Positions 11,682-23,120 are shown, counted from the first letter of the stretch. The stretch is 64,000 nt of DNA from Gautieria morchelliformis (GCA_015179125.1 WHVA01000296.1:62001-126000); one strand, 5' to 3'. Program-made: numbers and translations. Notes: a model not told the origin generated them from the sequence alone.

Positions 11682-13444
11682 TCATGGCGACCCATAGCCA
11701 TCATCACTGAAATTGACGCCATCGTCATCCGATTCGAGTTCTTCCTCAGTCTCTTCTCCCAGCAAGTCCTCATCTTGCGAGCCATTGCTGTCTTCGCCCG
11801 AATTGGATTCGGGTTCAACATCCTCCGCTTCTAAGGGGCTGTCGGGTGCACTGTCAGTGCCATGTATCTCCATGCTGATGTCGAGAGGTTCAACAGAGGC
11901 ATCGCGGGGGGCCGATGGACTCGGACTTCTGTGCGCGTGACTATACTGAGTCTTTGAGTGACCGATGCCACCCCCAGATATTAGCATGTAGTGGTCACGG
12001 TCCACAAACCTGCGGGGGTGGCTATGTTAAAAGGGCATGGCAGGGTGCGTGCAACTCACCTATTGACGTAGTAATAGAGCCAGTCTTGATCTCTCTCGTT
12101 GGCCTCCCTTGCAATCGAAGGCAGCAGAAGTTCTTGCGTTCGGCCATGTGCAAATGCAGGGATCAGGTGGCATGCACGGACCACGTTCGCAGGGTCAAGG
12201 AAGCCAAAGGGCTCCGTATCGTCAGAGGAGGTCACAAAGCCTAGTCTATCCATGCGGCGAGGGTTGATCCTATGGTGGGTCTGTGTCTCCAAACGTCCAA
12301 ACCAGCGTACCCATAGGAATGGGACGCACTGCCACTCACTGTCTCCATCATTATACTTGACATTGACATGGAAGATTGCCAGGGTCCGGGCATACCAGAA
12401 CGGGTGTGGTTCTTGCGGGCCGGCAGGGTCTTCACGGGCACGCACCATGATGTCACAGTGTGCTGTGCGTGGGTTCACAGAGTCTTGACTCCGTCGGATG
12501 TCGTAGGTAGTGAAGTTGAGCCTACATGTCCTGTGACGATAAAGGCGATTGTTGCGGATGAGAATCGAGTCACGATCAGCCTCGGTAAACTCAGTTTCAT
12601 CTCCATCATACTCTATCCCGTGCATGCGGCCGAGCAAATGATCTTTCAGACGATTGTAAAAATTCTCAAGTGGAATTTAGGCAGGGATATCTGGACAGTG
12701 AATGCTTGACTCACTTTAAGAGCAGGGTCCAGAGGATGTTCACGTAGGAAACGGCCGATGTCAAGCGGTTGTTTTTGAGACGTCGATATATGATAACGCT
12801 CTTTGGGGTCGGTGTATGGAAGCTTGTCTGCCTCAAGAGAGGAGACATGATGCGTACGTGTGCGTTGAGGTAGCATCCCTTCCGCTTCTTGAAAGCGGTC
12901 TGTGATGTTCCGCATGTGAGACTCGCGCCGGTCTATTTTGGTCATTCCGGCGGATGACGCGGCCTTCGAGACACGAGGATACCGCCGTTTGGCCTTACGG
13001 TGTTCCAGTTCACCCTGGCAAAACATGAGCATTAACATTTCCAGAGTGGGAGTGTGCCTACGGTTTGCGTTGAATAGGAATCGGTTGTCCCAAATAGATG
13101 GATCGTAGCCACGTAGTCTCCAAGGAAATGGAGTTTGGGCGTACTGAGGTTGAACCGCTTGGTCTTTCGAGGCTGCGGGCCAGGAGCTTGCATGGAAGGT
13201 CCATTGGTGCCTGTGCCACTTTTCTTCGCGTTCCTTCGAGCGCGGGCAGCGATTTCGCGCGGTAATTCATGGGTTTCGAACGCTTTGCATGTGATGTTGT
13301 CAAACCTGCGAACGCTATCCCCGAGAGTGGTCGTCAGATCGTCGAGGCGTAGCAACGTCGATTCGGTGTGCATGCGCAGCTTCGCAAGAGCATGCCAGGA
13401 GGCCAAGGTAAAAAGGAGGTGCTGGACAATGTGTTCATGGGGAT
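11682..13444 (-). CDS. Plavaka-type (CACTA-like) transposon protein, C-terminal half
   Basis: Four exons can be joined without any frame break: 13062-13444, 12715-13014, 12060-12664 and 11682-12009, with GT-AG introns of 47, 50 and 50 bp. They give about 537 codons, open at the 5' end. Recognisable blocks in order are ASWHALAKLRMHTESTLLRL, LHFLGDYVATIHLFGTTDSY, GELEHRKAKRRYP, TAHCDIMVRAREDP with PFWYARTLAIFHVNV, FLWVRWFGR, DWLYYYVNRFVDRDHYM and GGGIGHSKT. These are characteristic of the C-terminal region of Plavaka-type proteins that are multiplied in agaricomycetes. The catalytic N-terminal half is missing: upstream sequence at 13571 belongs to an oppositely oriented small gene. The C-terminal tail (11682-11900) is acidic (EDSNGSQDEDLLGEETEEEL). 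I could not find CACTA termini. The family name is from memory of motifs. Confidence 0.72.
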
Positions 13445-13570
13445 CTGGGAAACTACACGGTCCCTTGCATATGTAGCCGTCCTGGTACGTCTCAATATGT
13501 GTCATCAAGCGTTCTATTTCACCTCATTATGCGTTCTATTTCACCTGACCTTTCGCAGACTTACTTCGCC

Positions 13571-13902
13571 ATGTCGTCAAGCGAGAACAACCAGAAGAGC
13601 GGGGCGGCCTTTGAGCTATCAGCGATGTACTGGCAGATCGTGAAGATGTTGGAAGACGATGACCTCAAGGAAGAGGCCGATGCTCTTTTATTATGGTGGA
13701 ATCAGTATGTCATATATTTATGTTGCTCTACTTGTGCTCATGTACCTACAGGCAAATCTTCCTGTCTAAGTCGGCAGCGAGAAGCAGCGAGCAGGACGTA
13801 CTCGACCCAATCCTGAAGTTAAAAGCCCAGAAAGCCGCGAAGAAGGCTCGTGAATCAACGGGGGGGAGGGGCCGTGTGTTATACGAATCGACGAACCACT
13901 GA
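13571..13902 (+). CDS. Small two-exon gene of unknown function
   Basis: Exon 1 is 13571-13704 and exon 2 is 13752-13902, joined by a 47-bp intron (GTATGT donor, CTACAG acceptor), giving 94 residues starting MSSSENNQKSGAAFEL and ending VLYESTNH. The N-terminal half has the motif MYWQIVKMLEDDDLKEEADA and LLLWWNQ; the C-terminal half is lysine/alanine rich (KLKAQKAAKKARES). It is head-to-head with the Plavaka-type ORF, 127 bp from the last exon I could place there. It may therefore be an accessory gene of that element or a short host gene. No known domain was recognised. The clean splice junction and open frame are the support. Confidence 0.6.
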
Positions 13903-14997
13903 TGAAGGGGGTGTGGTATAGCTCATGTATTCTGATACCCAAATACAACCGAGTTTGCGCATTGCAATGCGCGAGAATGAAATGATTAAATGTGCAATCG
14001 AGCCCCCATGCTTCCATATCACTGGCTCTCTTCCCCACCCTGACTAGTCCCTACCACACTGCTATCAGCGTTGCGAACATGGGTAAGGGCGCCCAAAGCC
14101 TACCGTTCATGCGCACCCTGGTAAGACGCTGCAGTCCGAGTATCACGCTGACGAGAGTCTGCAATGTTGGCAGTGATCTGCTATCATTACAGACCCTAGT
14201 CAGACACTGCAACATAATTGGAACCCTGGCGAGCATCCCACAGGCTGGCAGGTATGCGCAAGGTTTCCGCATATGTGCAAAGGGGACCGTTATATATAAG
14301 CCAATAAATAGCGGTGGCAGATTATGTGGCAGACTGGCGTACCTGAGACCCCTGGCGGCGCTGGCAAGTCTTTATAAGACCTTATCATTTTCGTTCGGTT
14401 TTGCTGATGAAGTCACCATCCTCGACATCACGTGATATCGTGAAGCATTCGCATCCTTGGTTCCGAATCAGCGTGGGTCTGTACTTAGCATGCACCAACA
14501 CAGAAAAGTTATCCATTATTATCAGTAACCAGGTTATCAAATTTCTGGGTTTTACCGTCAAAATAAAAACTCAACACAAAAAAAAACCTTTGTTGCTTGG
14601 AAGAAACGTTTGCTCGAATACCCATTGGTTTCTCTATTGTAGGCGTGATGTAGTAAGAAGTATTTACACCGACGGTCGATTCCGGGATCACAAACGCACG
14701 CGCAACACGCGCACACATCTATCAAGCCCCATCTCATATGTACGTACCCAAGCCTTATACATAGCGCCCCCCCGACACGCGCCCCGGCCCCCGGATCGCA
14801 TGCCACGGAACTGCAAGAATTATAACACTAACGCAACGAAAAAAAAAAAAAAGAGAACGGAACAGAACAGGGCGGAAAAAATGGGGGAATCGGAGTCAGA
14901 ACAAGTATGCACGCACGGGCGCCCGTCGTGCATCATGTATCGTGTGTATCATGGGTCATGCATGGATCAATGTATCGCGCATCACGGCATCACGGCA
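13903..14997. other. Intergenic; degenerate about 60-bp tandem units
   Basis: Between 14075 and 14240 the words accctggtaagacgctgca, gagagtctgcaatgtt and accctagtcagacactgcaa recur, giving a degenerate tandem array. The part near 14425-14460 shares gacatcacgt and gtgaagcattcgcat with 4825-4855. An A-run lies at 14840-14853. No gene was recognised; this is the 3' flank of the MUB1 gene. Confidence 0.4.
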
Positions 14998-17900
14998 TCA
15001 CCCGAGCACCATATCATCCGCGCCCGGGTCTGCGCCATCCCCCGCCGCCCCGGGGCCGCCCTCCCGTCCCTCCGAGTCATAGCGCGCGCCGTGCCGCCGC
15101 CCCGCCGTCCCCAGCCCCACATCCACACTCGCACCGGCCTCGACCCCCGGCCCCACGCCCCACACCGCCGCCGCCAACTCCGCCGCCACCGCGTTCGTCA
15201 TCGTCCCCCCGCGCCGCCGCACACTCGCCCCCGTCCCCGCGTACGGCGCGTGGCCCAGCGTCGGCGTCGTACTCGCGCTTGCGTGCGCAGGCCGCGCCTG
15301 CAGATCCAGATTCGGAAACGGGTGCGGGTGCGCCGCGAGCGCGTTCGCGCGCATGCGCGTGTACCCCGGCCCCGGCGCGGCGGGCGGCGCGGGCGCGGGC
15401 GTCGGGCGGTACAGCGTCGCGGTCGCGGCGGGGCGGCCGGCCGCGGCGGGCGCGATCATGTGCACGACGCGCGTCGGGTGTGCGGGGGCAGGTGCAGTGG
15501 CGGGCACGGCGGCGCTGAGCCGCGCGCGCGCACGCGCCGTCACCGCATCCGCCTCCTCCCCCGTGTGCCCCGCGCCCGCGCCCGTCCCCGCTCCTGCCCC
15601 CGCCCCCGACCCCGCGCCCTCCCCCTCCTCCTCCTCCCGCGCACTGCACCAGAACCGGTGCCCCTCCGCCCACGCCCGGCTCTGACACTCCTTCCCACAA
15701 TACTTCGCCTTCCTGCACCTCCTGCACTTGGCAAACTCCCGCGGCGCGCTCTCCCACCGCCCGCAGAGCATGTTCGCGCACTGCCGGATCCCGCCGCGCG
15801 CCTCGTCTTTCCGGCACGCGTTGCGCATGATCACGCCCGCCCAGTACTGGATCTCCGGGGGGAGCAGCGGCGGCGGCGTGGGGAGCGCGGCCTCATTGGG
15901 CGAGGGGCGGAAGGTGAAGCGCTCGACGAGGGAGAAGATGTTGGTGGACTGCGTGAGCGGGCGGGCGATGTGCGGGGCGGTGCTCGTGGAGGCGGCGGCG
16001 GCCGCCGCCGCCGCCCGGCTCTTCTCCTTCTCCTTCTCCTTCTCCTTCTCCTTCTCTTTCTCCTTCTCCTTCCGCCCCACCGTCGCCCCCGCCAGCGCCT
16101 TGAAAAACCCACCTCCACCCCCACCGCACTCCTTCTCCTTCTCTCTCTCCTTCTCCTTCTCCTTCGCACCCGCGCCCTTCTCCTTCCCCCCGCCTGCCCC
16201 GGCAGCGCCGGATTGAACACCGCGCGCGGCTTATAGAACGCCTGCCGCACGTGCGGGTACTTGCTGAGGTAGGCCAGGAGCTGCAGCGAGAGCAGCACGT
16301 CCTCCTCGCGGTACGGGCCCTGCTCCTCCGCGTGCGTGTGCGCGTGCGCGTGCGCATGGGTGTGGGCGTGCACGTTCGGCTGCGTGAGCGCGTGCGGGTT
16401 GGGCTGCGCGTGCGGGTGGTGCGTCGTCGGCCCGTGCGCATGCGCCCGCTGTCCGTGCGCGTGGTGGTGCTGTCCGTGCGCGTGGTGGTGCTGCGCGTGC
16501 GCATGCTGGTGCTGATGCGTGTGCGTGTGCGCGTGCGCGGGGTGATGCTGCGCCTCCGGCAACGCCACAAACTGCGCGCGCGGCGTCACCTCCTCCCTCT
16601 CCCGCGGACTCGCCTCCCCCCTCCCCCCCACCCGCGCCCCCACCATCTCCACATTGACGCCCACATTCATACCCATATTCATATCCATATCCATATTCCC
16701 CCGCGCCCCGCCCTCCCCCACCCCGACCCCAACGCCCACCCCAACGCCCGCCTCCAGCCCCGCAAACGCCCCGTCCACGCCCACGAGCAGCATGTTCAGG
16801 TCCAGGTCCATGTCCATCCCGACGTCGAGCGCCGCCGCCGCGGCGTCCCGGTCGTCCCCCACGATGCCCACCGCGCGGCGCGGCTGCTGCGGCGGCTGCT
16901 GCGCGCCCGCGTTCGTGCCCGGCGCGGACGGGCTCGTCGTCGCGGACGCCGCCGCCGCGCCGGCACCTGCGGGCGCGGGGCCGGGGGTGGACGCGGGCGA
17001 CGACGCCGCGGCGTCCTCCATCTCCGCATCGGCGTCGCTCTCGGGCTCCGTGTCCGTTGTGCGCGCGGCGGAGGCGGCCAGGGCCAAGGACAAGGCGGAG
17101 GGCGCCGCGGGGGCGGGGGCATGGGCGTGGGCGTGGGCGTGGGTATGCGTCGGGCGGAGGGTGCTGCGGCGGCGGGCGTGGGCGTGGGCGTAGGTGTGCG
17201 TGTGCGGGGACTCGGGCGGCTGGGGCGGGGCGGCGGTGGGGGCGGCGGGGGCGCGGGTGCGCGCGACGCCGACGACGGTGCCGCTGCGGTCGCGGGCGTG
17301 GATGGCGGCGGGGACGGGGGCGGCGCGGGTGGGGGTGCTGCCGCCGTGCGGGGTCTCCGTGGGGGAGGTGTCGTTGGAGGTGTCGCTGGAGCGCAGGGCG
17401 CGCGTGGAGGCGGCGTCCTGGTCCGGGTCCTGGTCCTGCTCCGCGTCGCGCATCTCCTCGTCCTGGTGGGACAGCGTCAGCGGGTGGCACACGAAAAGCG
17501 AAGACAACGCACCTGGTCCTGGTCCTGGTCCTGGTCCTGTCCGCGGCGCACGCCCGCAACCTGGCGATGCAGCGCCCGTGCCAGCTCCTCCGCCTGCACG
17601 GCCTGCACCTCCCGCTGGCGTACATCCGCCAGCGCCATCCTCCTCGCATGCCTTTGCTCGCGCGTCTCCCGCGGCATGCCGCTCGCGCTCGCGCTCGGCG
17701 CGACCGCGAAGCCCTTGCTCGCGAGCCACGCCTCGAGCACGCACCCCACGACGTCCAGCGTGCCCGCCTGCACGACGCGCGCGCGGATCGGCTCGGAGCC
17801 GCGCACGCCGACGTTGACGACGCACTGGAACGCGAGGCTGAAGCGGTACGCGGCCGCGCGGTCGAAGGGGCGCTTCGGGTCGGGCGGCAAGGGCACGGGC

Positions 17901-18342
17901 AGCGGCGCGGCGGGCGCGGGGGGCGCGAGGGGCGTGTGCGTGTGCGGCGGGAGGACGGGCGCGGGGGCGGCGGCGGGGGCGGCGGCGGGAGGGGCGGGAG
18001 GAGCCCGTAGAACTGGGCGGCGGACTCGGGCGGGGGCGGGTGCGCGCAGAAGTCGCGGAGGAGGCGCACGAGGCGCTCGAGCCCGCCGTCCATGGTGAGG
18101 ATCTCGCGGATGCGCGGGGAGGTGGACGTGAGGTACGTGAGGTGCGTGAGCGAGTTGAACAGCGGGAGGGGCGACGTCGTGTCGAGCGCTGTTGTCAAGT
18201 TTCAAGCACGGGTGAGCACGGCACGGAAAGCGGGCAGCAGACACAGCACACACACACACATACCTCGGCGGTCGTAGAGCTGGGACGAGATGCAGACGCA
18301 CGCTCTGTTCTGGGCGGGGAACGCAAAGTTGGACTCGCGCAT
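14998..18342 (-). CDS. MUB1: MUB1/samB-type MYND zinc-finger protein
   Basis: Exon 1 is 18264-18342 and encodes MRESNFAFPAQNRACVCISS. Exon 2 is 17513-18188 and exon 3 is 14998-17462, with introns of 75 and 50 bp. Exon 2 holds the conserved block ALDTTSPLPLFNSLTHLTYL, IREILTMDGGLERLVRLLRD, then AAYRFSLAFQCVVNVGVRGS and VVGCVLEAWLASKGFAV, all typical of samB/Mub1. Exon 3 has a long low-complexity region with His-Ala/His-Thr repeats (about 16330-16545), the conserved YREEDVLLSLQLLAYLSKYP, a Lys-Glu tract, and the MYND finger CANMLCGRWE, KCRRCRKAKYCGKEC, GHRFWC (about 15650-15790). In yeast, Mub1 partners the ubiquitin ligase Ubr2 in turnover of Rpn4; samB affects growth polarity in Aspergillus. 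Two frame shifts are needed: one in the GC-rich Pro/Ala linker at about 17880-18000 and one at a six-C run (16186-16191). They could be assembly errors or real lesions. Intact length would be about 1,070 residues. Confidence 0.85.
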
Positions 18343-18943
18343 GGCGACGGACGGAGAGAGGGGTTAGAGTGTCTTACGTAATCCGTGGGACGAAATCTTC
18401 CCGTTGTTCGCCCCACGCTCATTGTTCATACCCTCCGGGTTTCACGTGGACATCGCCTCCAGCCTCAGTCAGCCTCAGCCTCAGCCAGCCAGCCTCGGAA
18501 TGGGCGGTGTACATAGCAGCCTCTGTCATGATTGTTGGAGTCCTAAGGGACGACTACACAGCAGCTAGGGTATCGAGAGCAGAACTAAGCACCGGTGGCA
18601 CTCGAGGAGTCCCACCTGTAGATATCAGCCGAGAACAATCTAAGCACGAGCAGACATGGCGCGAGAAATCCAAGCACCGGTGGCACTAGTACTACCCAGC
18701 ACTCGAATCGCACAACCTCCGAGTCCCACCTGTAGATATCAGCCTGTGTCTCATAAATACTTGCGTATCATACATGCTAGGCACACAACAGGCACAATTA
18801 CACATCAGTCTAGGGTATCCAAGCGCAGAGCGGGCAACAAAAAAAGAAAAAGAAAAAGAAAAACAGCGCGAGAACAAAATCCGACTCTAGTGACAACACA
18901 CACGCATGAGCTCGCAACGGCGAGAGACACACGCACGCCTAGC
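18343..18943. other. Intergenic between MUB1 and the Pro/His-rich gene; short direct repeats
   Basis: Contains an AGCCTC/CAGCCTCAG simple repeat at about 18455-18500. The word gagtcccacctgtagatatc occurs twice (near 18608 and 18720) and caccggtggcact twice (near 18592 and 18676). This is the 5' flank of MUB1; no gene was recognised. Confidence 0.5.
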
Positions 18944-19796
18944 CTAAAACCCCCCGAGGCAGCTCCCCGCATCCCTCCCCGCGCCCATCCCCATCGCGCC
19001 CGTCTTCCACCTCCCCCCCTCCGCCTCCCTTTCCCTCCTCCTCCGCCTCCGCGCCTCCCGCTCCTTGTCGCGCCCCTGCTCCCCCGACACGGCATGCGGC
19101 AGAAACTCCCTTTCCCGCTGCGCCATCGCCACCCCCTCTCCCGCATACGGGCTCGCCGCAGCGCGCAGGACATGCCCGTCCGACTCCTCCGACTCGGACG
19201 ACGAGACGCCGTGGTCCGGCACGAGCGCGGGCAGCGCGAACAGCAGCTCGTCCATGTTCATCAGGCCCCTCTCCGTCTCGTCCCCATCGTCCACGTCGAC
19301 GTCGTCCCTGTCCGCGTCCCTATCCCGGTCAGCGCCGCGGCGCAGCAGCGCGCCGGGCTTGTACGTGCGCCCGGGACACCCGCGCGCGGGGAGCGCGCAC
19401 GCGTTGGGCGCGACGACGAGCGGGCGGCGGTCGTACGTCTTCTTCGAGTGCGTCGGGAAGACCGTGCTCAGCGCGGGCGTGGGGGGGAAGTGGACGTGCG
19501 AGTGCGGGTGCGGGTGCGGGTGCGGGTGTGAGTGCGGGGCGGGTGTGAGTGCGGGGGCGGGTGTGGGTGTGGGGGCATGTGCGGGGGCAGGGGCGCGGGG
19601 GCGGGGGTGAAGTAGGAGGGGGGTGGGTGTGTGTTTGTGAGGGGGGGTACGGGTGGGGGTGGGGCGGGGTGGGGGCGCCGTAGGGCGGGGTGCGGGGTAC
19701 ACCGGCGTGTTTCAAGCAAGGGCGAGGCGGGCCCCTCGGGGTCGGGGGCGCCCCCGCACGGGACGACGGCATACCAGATCCAAAAGCAGAACTCAT
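18944..19796 (-). CDS. Pro/His-rich protein of unknown function
   Basis: The 3' part (18944 to about 19702) is open for about 252 codons. It reads SVFPTHSKKTYDRRPLVVAP, NACALPARGCPGRTY, an acidic stretch (DRDRDADRDDVDVDDGDE), VSSSESEESDGHVLRAAASP, and an Arg/Glu-rich C-terminus. The start region in another frame (ATG at 19794-19796, MSSAFGSGMPSSRAG and then PRPCLKHAG) looks like its natural beginning. The two frames meet in a proline-rich, G-run-rich tract near 19690-19710. An indel or an unseen intron must therefore separate them, as in the MUB1 linker. The conserved-looking core (threonine-tyrosine-aspartate-arginine region and CPGRTY) suggests a real fungal gene, but I do not know its function. 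It lies just upstream of MUB1 in the same orientation. Confidence 0.5.
19500..19680 (+). repeat. G-rich GGGTGC/GGGTGT tract
   Basis: Repeated gggtgcgggtgcgggtg units, followed by further runs of three to seven Gs up to about 19680, lie on the plus strand. This is the template strand of the unknown gene. Four or more closely spaced G-runs make G-quadruplex formation plausible. Confidence 0.6.
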
Positions 19797-19911
19797 AAAT
19801 TCTCCACAAGGGGGAAAGGCCTCCTGTTAGCAACCACAGCCCACGACCATGCTGGTGTCGTGGTCAAGAGCAAGAGACAAAAGACACAGCCAGGAGGTTG
19901 ACATCTGTTGA

Positions 19912-19985
19912 CCCGGTAAACAGTACACACACGGTAAACCACGGTAAACGCTAGTACGTACGTACCGCCAGCTATTTACCCGTGT
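19912..19985. promoter_or_regulatory. Cluster of GTAAAC (forkhead-like) motifs
   Basis: ggtaaac occurs three times (near 19915, 19933, 19942) and a related inverted form (tatttaccc) lies near 19972, within 75 bp and about 120-190 bp upstream of the start at 19796. GTAAACA-type sites are bound by forkhead factors in fungi. The functional role here is inference. Confidence 0.3.
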
Positions 19986-20799
19986 TTGGCCGTGTTTGCG
20001 CCGCGCCAAGGCGACCCGAGTGGTTCGGATTACGGCTGCGACGTCGCTATGTAATTATTGGCTGCTACGCGATCTGTAATTATTGTGCTGCTACGCGATC
20101 TCGCAACACGCTCCTCTGTCGCGAGGCACGCCGCTTCGCTCCAACCCTGCACCTCCCCCACTCAACATTCATTATGAGTAACCGACGCGGGAAGCACACA
20201 CTCAAAAAGCCTGCTGCGCTGCGAAGTGGCAGCGTGTGCCCACCGCGAGCATCTCAGCATCTTACGACATCCACGTTGGCGGGCTATTCTTGGAGAAGGC
20301 TGTCACGGATGCAAATAGCGGCGAATGGCGTGCGCGGGATTCACGTGACCTTGCGTGCGGCTGTCCTTCGTCCCACCATCTGTCAATGCCACTTCATCAC
20401 CGGAGCCCAGTAGGCTGCCGCGCGCCGTTCTTCCCCGACCCTCCGACGACGTATTCTGCCAGCCCGGCGCGGCGCCTCCGTGACGCACCCACCCACGCCG
20501 CAACGCACGTTCCACTCTCTGCGCTCCGTCACCTCCTGTACTTATCAATCCTCTGCCACTCGGCGACATGTCACTGCTGCGCACCGTCGCGGTCCGGATG
20601 GGTCACTCCCTTCGTCCCCACGGCCCCCACCCCTGCCAGCACCCCTCTGATGTCTGCGATCTACTTTCTGCTGGACCCTTGACCTCTATCAGATACAACT
20701 GAAAGCATGCATGTATAACAGAAGAGATACACATATGTACACTACATAACACAATGACGAGTCGCCTCCAACGTGAGATGTGATGTGATGCTCTCTTCT
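19986..20799. other. No gene recognised
   Basis: Overlapping open frames up to 148 codons (for example from 20236, +) show no recognised domain. An ATG at 20174 is followed by a basic sequence (MSNRRGKHTLKKPAALRSG) that stays open to 20413, but nothing else supports a gene. Confidence 0.3.
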
Positions 20800-21105
20800 T
20801 CAAGAAAGATTTCCCTTAGACATGACCATCGCATCCTCGCCGTCGAAATCCAACCCATCCATCCCTCCTCCAGAGTCCATCCCCTCATAAACCGGTGTGC
20901 ATGAGGCGGGGGGAGGTAACAGGAGCTCGTATCGAGCCTTGATACAAGCTTGATACAAGCTCCAGATACGTTCCCCCGCCTCACGCGCTGTTCGCTCCGT
21001 ATCCGCCACGGGAAGGCCATCCAAGCTCATCCTCAACGATGCATGGTTGTCCACATCAGTGCAGAACGAGCGTGCGCCATCATGGGAGATCCTCGCGCAA
21101 GAACA
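20800..21105 (-). CDS. 3' exon of an unknown gene (partial)
   Basis: The minus frame is protein-like from about 21105 to the TGA at 20800-20802. It reads RISHDGARSFCTDVDNHASL, then LPVADTERTAREAGERIWSL, YQACIKARYELLLPPP and a Gly/Asp-rich tail ending MVMSKGNLS. There is no convincing ATG at the left end of this frame. It therefore looks like a terminal exon, or a piece of a gene whose upstream exons I could not place in 21105-22400. No domain was recognised. Confidence 0.35.
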   Translation of the reverse strand, partial: CSCARISHDGARSFCTDVDNHASLRMSLDGLPVADTERTAREAGERIWSLYQACIKARYELLLPPPASCTPVYEGMDSGGGMDGLDFDGEDAMVMSKGNLS

Positions 21106-22475
21106 TAAGAAGATGCCCCGGCTGTTTAAATTAACTGCCCGGGTTTGTCCCTGTTTGTGATAGCGATATCAGTGCCAGATGCAAAGATGCAAGATATGCT
21201 TGGGATCACATGCGTATGTGCTCTACACGTCGACGAGGCACAGCCCGGCCGGGGCAGCAAGCTCGCCGGTACCCATGGCGTCCTTCTGCACAAACGTTCG
21301 TTCTGCTGAGTCCTTGGCGCACCGCCGGGCACCCAGGGGATCGGGGCGCCACGACGGCTCATACCAAGCAAGGCATAAGTTCGCGTTCCAGAAGGCAGTG
21401 GCTCATGGCGACTCTTCTCAGCAGCCACTGGTGCCTGGAACCAGGCCCAGCCTTGGCGGCTTACGTTTGAATGGCGCATCGGCACGCGTGCATCCAGGGC
21501 GACATGCCTGAGCTACAACGACGCATGTATAACAGATACAACATATGACAAGACATTGCGCTGTCCGTGTTTAACGTATAGGCGGCGCCGTGCCACACTG
21601 CGCCGCACAAAGCGCTCTGCCGCTGTAGTACTAATTGGCCGCTCTTGCTGTGGACCGGCGGCAGCCTTGTTATCTCCTTGTTCGAGAGCCCCTCGCCCCA
21701 TCTTAGACACCGATAGCCTCCTACAGCAGCGCGCATCCGGCTACTGTACGTACGTAGCGGCGAGCCACCCACTCTTTGCATATCCTAACCTAGCCTCATC
21801 ATGACCATCTGCGTACCTCTCCCCTGCCGCGCCAACAGCAACAGCAACAGCCAACCCACCCCTTTCCACGACGAATATGCGCCGCGCGATATCGCTCCGG
21901 CCCGGCCGTCGACGCCATCCTGTGCATGCCCAGACAGCGACGGACTCCCCAACAACAACTCCGTTCGGAGGGGTGGGTGGACCCATGTCTCAGCCTACGC
22001 CCAGCCTCCTAGAATTAGTGCATTGTCGCCTGTCTGTCCGTCCACACCAGTGCGACTTACATTATGAGCGTCGCGCTTCCAAAGCCCAACCACGGCGCAG
22101 TGCATGGCGCATAGCATCACCATGCATGAGCCTGTATGCGAGGCCCTCTGGATCGACCCTCGGGCTCCGCACGCCCTGCCAGCCAGTACTACTAAACACA
22201 CAACCGCCCGCCCGCTGTGCAGGACGACGCCAAGGGCAGGTCATGATCCCATCGCACTAAGGATCTACCAGGATGTCGGCAACGTGCTCCCGCCAAGGAC
22301 GGCTGCAGCTCATGCATCAGCCAGCGCTTCCCGGTCCCGGGAACCCAACCCAACGGCCTCGCAAGGAGAAATGACTATGAGGGGAGCGCAGAAATAGTAT
22401 CCGTACTAATCGGGGGGCGACGTGCCGAAGTGATGACTACGCACTCGCACGCACATCGGTGTGGCCCGGTGTTTT
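21106..22475. other. No gene recognised
   Basis: Short frames on both strands without known motifs. A CAACAG/AACAGC simple stretch lies at 21833-21853. Confidence 0.3.
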
Positions 22476-23120
22476 ATTTTCACGTCGGTAAAAGTATTCT
22501 GTTCGCAAATTATCATCAGTACACATTGCGCACCACAGTTGAATCTCATATCGTCAATCCTACCAAGTGATGACTCGTTCTGAGACCAAGGGGCGGCGTG
22601 GGGCAGACATAGTGGTATCTGAGCATGGGTGGAACGTGGAACAGTGGACGGTTGGGCATCTGCAGGACGCGTCAAATACAGCACTGCCTCTGGCTTAGCG
22701 CTTAGCAGAGGCGGTCGATCGCGGACTTTGAATGCTTCGGCGCACGTCTAGGCCGCTCAGCCCGGCACTCGCGTAGGTGTGGGCCGCAGGATATTTTCAA
22801 GACTGTAAAAGCACTCTGTCTGTTCGCAAATTATCATCAGCACCACAGTTGAATCTCATATCGTCGACCCCATCAAGCGATGACTCATTCTGAGACCAAG
22901 GGGCGGGGTGGCGCTGAGATAGCGGCAACTGAGCATGGTGGAACGTGGAACAGTGGACGCGTCAACACAGCAGTGGCTGCCACATTTGGCTCAGGCAGAA
23001 GGCGGTCGAAATCGCGGACTTTGAATTCCCTCGGCGCACGCCCAGGCCGCTCAGCCCACAATGAGATCTGCCTGTGCCAGACGTCACAAACTAGCACTAG
23101 CTACGCCGTTGAAATCTATC
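22476..23120 (+). repeat. Tandem duplication (about 320-bp period) upstream of array gene A
   Basis: The series ttcgcaaattatcatcag, caccacagttgaatctcata, tgatgactcrttctgagacc and gtggaacgtggaacagtgga occurs first at about 22503-22650 and again at about 22823-22960. A third version starts at 26397 upstream of array copy B, so this is the duplicated 5' flank of the array gene. Confidence 0.75.

Noticed and set aside
14401..18098. Very long plus-strand open frames (611 and 615 codons) across 14401-18098
   Set aside because: They are shadows of the GC-rich MUB1 gene on the other strand; they are Arg/Gly/Pro-rich without domains, while the minus strand holds conserved samB/Mub1 blocks with introns.
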